A stretch of DNA of 6,918 nt from an uncultured Litorilinea sp. (lineage in GTDB: Bacteria > Chloroflexota > Anaerolineae > Caldilineales > Caldilineaceae): assembly GCA_937922105.1 (NCBI GenBank), contig CAKZVN010000335.1, positions 1 to 6,918 of the forward strand. Direction: 5' to 3'. Under the pieces are notes generated by a model, which worked only from the letters and a program-made list of their open reading frames with translations, searched no databases and was not told the origin of the DNA. Positions within the stretch are counted from its first letter, which is position 1, and the number at the start of each line of letters is the position of its first letter. Position numbers and translations under genes: made by a program. Below, in pieces: positions 5,468 to 6,918 of this stretch.

Positions 5468-6586
5468 ATGACCGTGCCACGCGAAAGCGACCCCCAAGTC
5501 GCTCTCCCCAACAACGGATATCCCCCGGCAAACCCCGTGGATACGCCAGTTGCCGCCACGCCCGTCTATCCGTTCACCGCCCTAGTGGGCCAAGACGAAC
5601 TCAAACTTGCGCTTTTGCTCTGTGTGATTGACCCGACCATCGGCGGCGTGATGGTCATGGGACACCGGGGCACAGCCAAAAGCACCGCAGTCCGCTCGCT
5701 GGCGGCGCTGTTACCGCCGCTGCAACGCGTTGCCGGCTGCCCGTATAATTGCGACCCATCGGCGCCCGCCGCCGCTTGCCCTCATTGCAGCACCCAGCCC
5801 GCCCATCTGCGCGAGGCGATTAGCGCCCCTGTCCCGGTCGTGGACTTGCCATTGGGCGCGACTGAAGACCGCGTGGTCGGTTCCCTGGATGTAGAGCGCA
5901 TGTTGACCCACGGCGTGCAGAGCTTTGCGCCCGGTCTGCTGGCGCGCGCCAACCGCGGCATCCTCTACATTGACGAGGTCAACCTGCTGGAGGATCACCT
6001 GGTTGACTTGTTGCTGGATGTGGCTGCCAGCGGGGTGAATGTGGTGGAGCGCGAGGGTCTCAGCGTGCGCCACCCGGCGCGCTTTGTGCTGGTGGGCAGC
6101 GGCAACCCGGAAGAGGGCGACCTGCGCCCGCAGTTGCTCGACCGCTTCGGCCTCCACGCGCGCATCCGCACCATCGAGGACATTGATGAGCGCGTCGAGA
6201 TCGTGCGCCGCCGCCGCGCCTATGACCTGGACCCCATTGCCTTTTATGAGCAGTGGCGCCCACACCAGGAGCAACTGCGCGACCAATTGATCGCGGCCCA
6301 GAACCGCTTGCACCAGGTGGAACTTAGCGACGAGGCGATCTACGCCGCGGCGCGGCTCTGTGTCGCGTTGGAGATAGACGGACATCGCGGTGAACTGACC
6401 CTCTGTCGCGCCGCAGTGGCATTGGCTGCGCTGGAGGGTCGCGAGGCTGCGACGCCCGCCGACGTGGCGCGCGTCGCCACCTTGTCGCTGCAACACCGCC
6501 TGCGTAAAAACCCGCTGGACCCCATCAGCGACGCCGACCGCGTCCGCCAGGCGGTGAGCGAGGTCATTCCCGAGACCGTCGCCTAA
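5468..6586 (+). CDS. bchI: Magnesium chelatase ATPase subunit I (BchI/ChlI-type AAA+)
   Basis: BchI is the AAA+ ATPase that, with BchD, drives BchH to insert Mg2+ into protoporphyrin IX, the first committed step of (bacterio)chlorophyll synthesis in the cytosol. The 372-aa product has a low-complexity N-tail (1-33), YPFTALVGQ (34-42), Walker A GHRGTAKS (65-72), an insert with paired cysteines C91/C95 and C104/C107 (GCPYNCDP...CPHC), Walker B ILYIDEVNLL (165-174), sensor-1 region GSGNPEEGDLRPQLLDRFG (210-228), and the C-terminal helical lid with GHRGELTLCRAA (305-316). Length fits the family (about 340-390 aa). ATG 5468-5470 is preceded by AGGA ten bases upstream; the ATG at 5447 lacks a ribosome site. 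Walker A has Ala for the third Gly, a variant I recall from other Mg-chelatase-like proteins. The paired cysteines may bind a metal or act as a redox switch (inference). It stands alone, without bchD or bchH. A related chelatase for another metal cannot be excluded. Confidence 0.9.
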   Translation: MTVPRESDPQVALPNNGYPPANPVDTPVAATPVYPFTALVGQDELKLALLLCVIDPTIGGVMVMGHRGTAKSTAVRSLAALLPPLQRVAGCPYNCDPSAPAAACPHCSTQPAHLREAISAPVPVVDLPLGATEDRVVGSLDVERMLTHGVQSFAPGLLARANRGILYIDEVNLLEDHLVDLLLDVAASGVNVVEREGLSVRHPARFVLVGSGNPEEGDLRPQLLDRFGLHARIRTIEDIDERVEIVRRRRAYDLDPIAFYEQWRPHQEQLRDQLIAAQNRLHQVELSDEAIYAAARLCVALEIDGHRGELTLCRAAVALAALEGREAATPADVARVATLSLQHRLRKNPLDPISDADRVRQAVSEVIPETVA

Positions 6587-6610
6587 TCTGCATCGCATAT
6601 CCACAACCCG

Positions 6611-6659
6611 GCGGCTGTGATTTGGACGGAACTACCCAAGTCACAGCCGCTTTATTATT
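6611..6659 (+). terminator. Intrinsic terminator of bchI
   Basis: GCGGCTGTGA (6611-6620) pairs perfectly with TCACAGCCGC (6641-6650). The stem can extend inward by five more pairs, one of them G-U, to a 10-nt loop. It is followed at once by TTTATTATT (6651-6659). It begins 24 bp after the bchI TAA, so bchI is very likely transcribed alone. The minus strand has no T-tract after the stem, so the terminator works for rightward transcription. Confidence 0.92.
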
Positions 6660-6700
6660 GCCCCGCCAGCACCAGTCCGATTGTGCAAACTTTCACCAAA

Positions 6701-6741
6701 CCGTGGGACTTTCCCGCGCAAATGGGAAATCTGTCCCGTGG
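6701..6741. repeat. 15-bp bulged hairpin beyond the bchI terminator
   Basis: TTTCCC (6710-6715) pairs with GGGAAA (6724-6729) across an 8-nt loop. After a 3-nt bulge (6730-6732), GGGAC (6705-6709) pairs with GTCCC (6733-6737), and four further pairs (two of them G-U) extend it to 6701/6741. No T-run follows. It could be an operator-like dyad or part of a structured RNA; nothing in the sequence decides between these. Confidence 0.55.
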
Positions 6742-6814
6742 AATACGTTACCAATGTCCCTTGTCGCGGCCCCAGCGATTGTGTCACACTGTTCAACGCT
6801 ACCCCCATCGGATT

Positions 6815-6829
6815 TTGCAACGGGTTGCA
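6815..6829. promoter_or_regulatory. Operator-like palindrome TGCAAC-GG-GTTGCA
   Basis: TGCAAC (6816-6821) and GTTGCA (6824-6829) are perfect complements two bases apart, giving a 14-bp dyad of the size many dimeric repressors bind. With the preceding T it contains TTGCAA-N4-TTGC, the same pattern as at 5177-5190 next to the bchI -35. It is about 81 bp upstream of the possible next start codon at 6910. No regulator can be named. Confidence 0.35.
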
Positions 6830-6918
6830 GCGTCGCAAACCGCACGAGACCAAGTCCCAGTCCAAGTTAGCGGGCAGTGCGCCCGCATTCTGAAGGAACA
6901 CCCGGTCAGATGGCTCTC

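Larger units (their letters stand above)
6660..6918. other. Intergenic region with several inverted repeats, no clear gene
   Basis: Open frames on both strands here overlap the terminator or give products with no recognisable features, so I call none. The stretch holds three inverted repeats: 6701-6741, 6815-6829 and 6870-6886 (GCGGGC-AGTGC-GCCCGC). At the very end an ATG (6910-6912) follows GAAGGA (6893-6898) by 11 nt and could begin a rightward gene reading Met-Ala-Leu, but only three codons are visible. I do not see a convincing promoter pair. Confidence 0.5.

Noticed and set aside
5711..6604. Minus-strand open frame of 297 codons
   Set aside because: It is antisense to bchI over nearly its whole length and has no recognisable domain.
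6870..6886. GCGGGC-AGTGC-GCCCGC hairpin as a terminator
   Set aside because: The stem is good, but it is followed only by ATTCTGAAGG on the plus strand and by no T-run on the minus strand.
6641..6901. Minus-strand open frame of 86 codons
   Set aside because: It runs into the bchI terminator stem, has no family signature and has no supported promoter or ribosome site.

Overview
The window (6,918 bp, high GC) carries five recognisable protein genes. Four lie on the minus strand: ftsH (cut by the left window edge), an unrecognised HAD-like protein, asd and hom. One, a bchI-type AAA+ magnesium chelatase gene, lies on the plus strand. The protein types (archaeal/fungal-type aspartate-semialdehyde dehydrogenase, ACT-less homoserine dehydrogenase, BchI with a CPYNCDP cysteine insert) and the base composition suggest a filamentous phototrophic member of the Chloroflexota (Chloroflexus/Roseiflexus/Oscillochloris relatives). 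That assignment is inference from family resemblance. BchI-like proteins also occur in non-phototrophs, so phototrophy is not proven here.

Layout, left to right. Positions 1-990 (-) hold the N-terminal 330 residues of FtsH. Positions 991-1369 are a non-coding gap with a perfect 11-bp dyad. Positions 1370-2584 (-) encode a protein whose HAD motifs appear in permuted order. Positions 2585-2696 hold a long imperfect hairpin. Positions 2697-3827 (-) are asd and 3874-4995 (-) are hom. Hom and asd are 46 bp apart and look like one transcription unit running from an extended -10 promoter at 5086-5116. Positions 5092-5214 separate divergent promoters. A second strong extended -10 promoter (5191-5220) faces right and drives bchI (5468-6586) through a roughly 240-nt leader. 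A textbook intrinsic terminator (6611-6659) closes bchI as a single-gene unit. The remaining 259 bp hold several inverted repeats and no convincing gene.

How the genes work together: Asd and Hom catalyse consecutive steps of the aspartate pathway (aspartyl phosphate to aspartate semialdehyde to homoserine), feeding threonine and methionine. No aspartokinase, homoserine kinase or threonine synthase is visible. BchI would be the ATPase motor subunit of Mg-chelatase, but its partners BchD and BchH are not in the window. FtsH is a membrane quality-control protease. The HAD-like protein has no assigned substrate, and its permuted motif order is the most unusual protein feature here. The most interesting non-coding signals are the CIRCE-like (N9-spaced) dyad upstream of ftsH, the possible alternative RNA structures in the hom leader, and a TTGCAA-N4-TTGC element present both at the bchI promoter and beyond its terminator.
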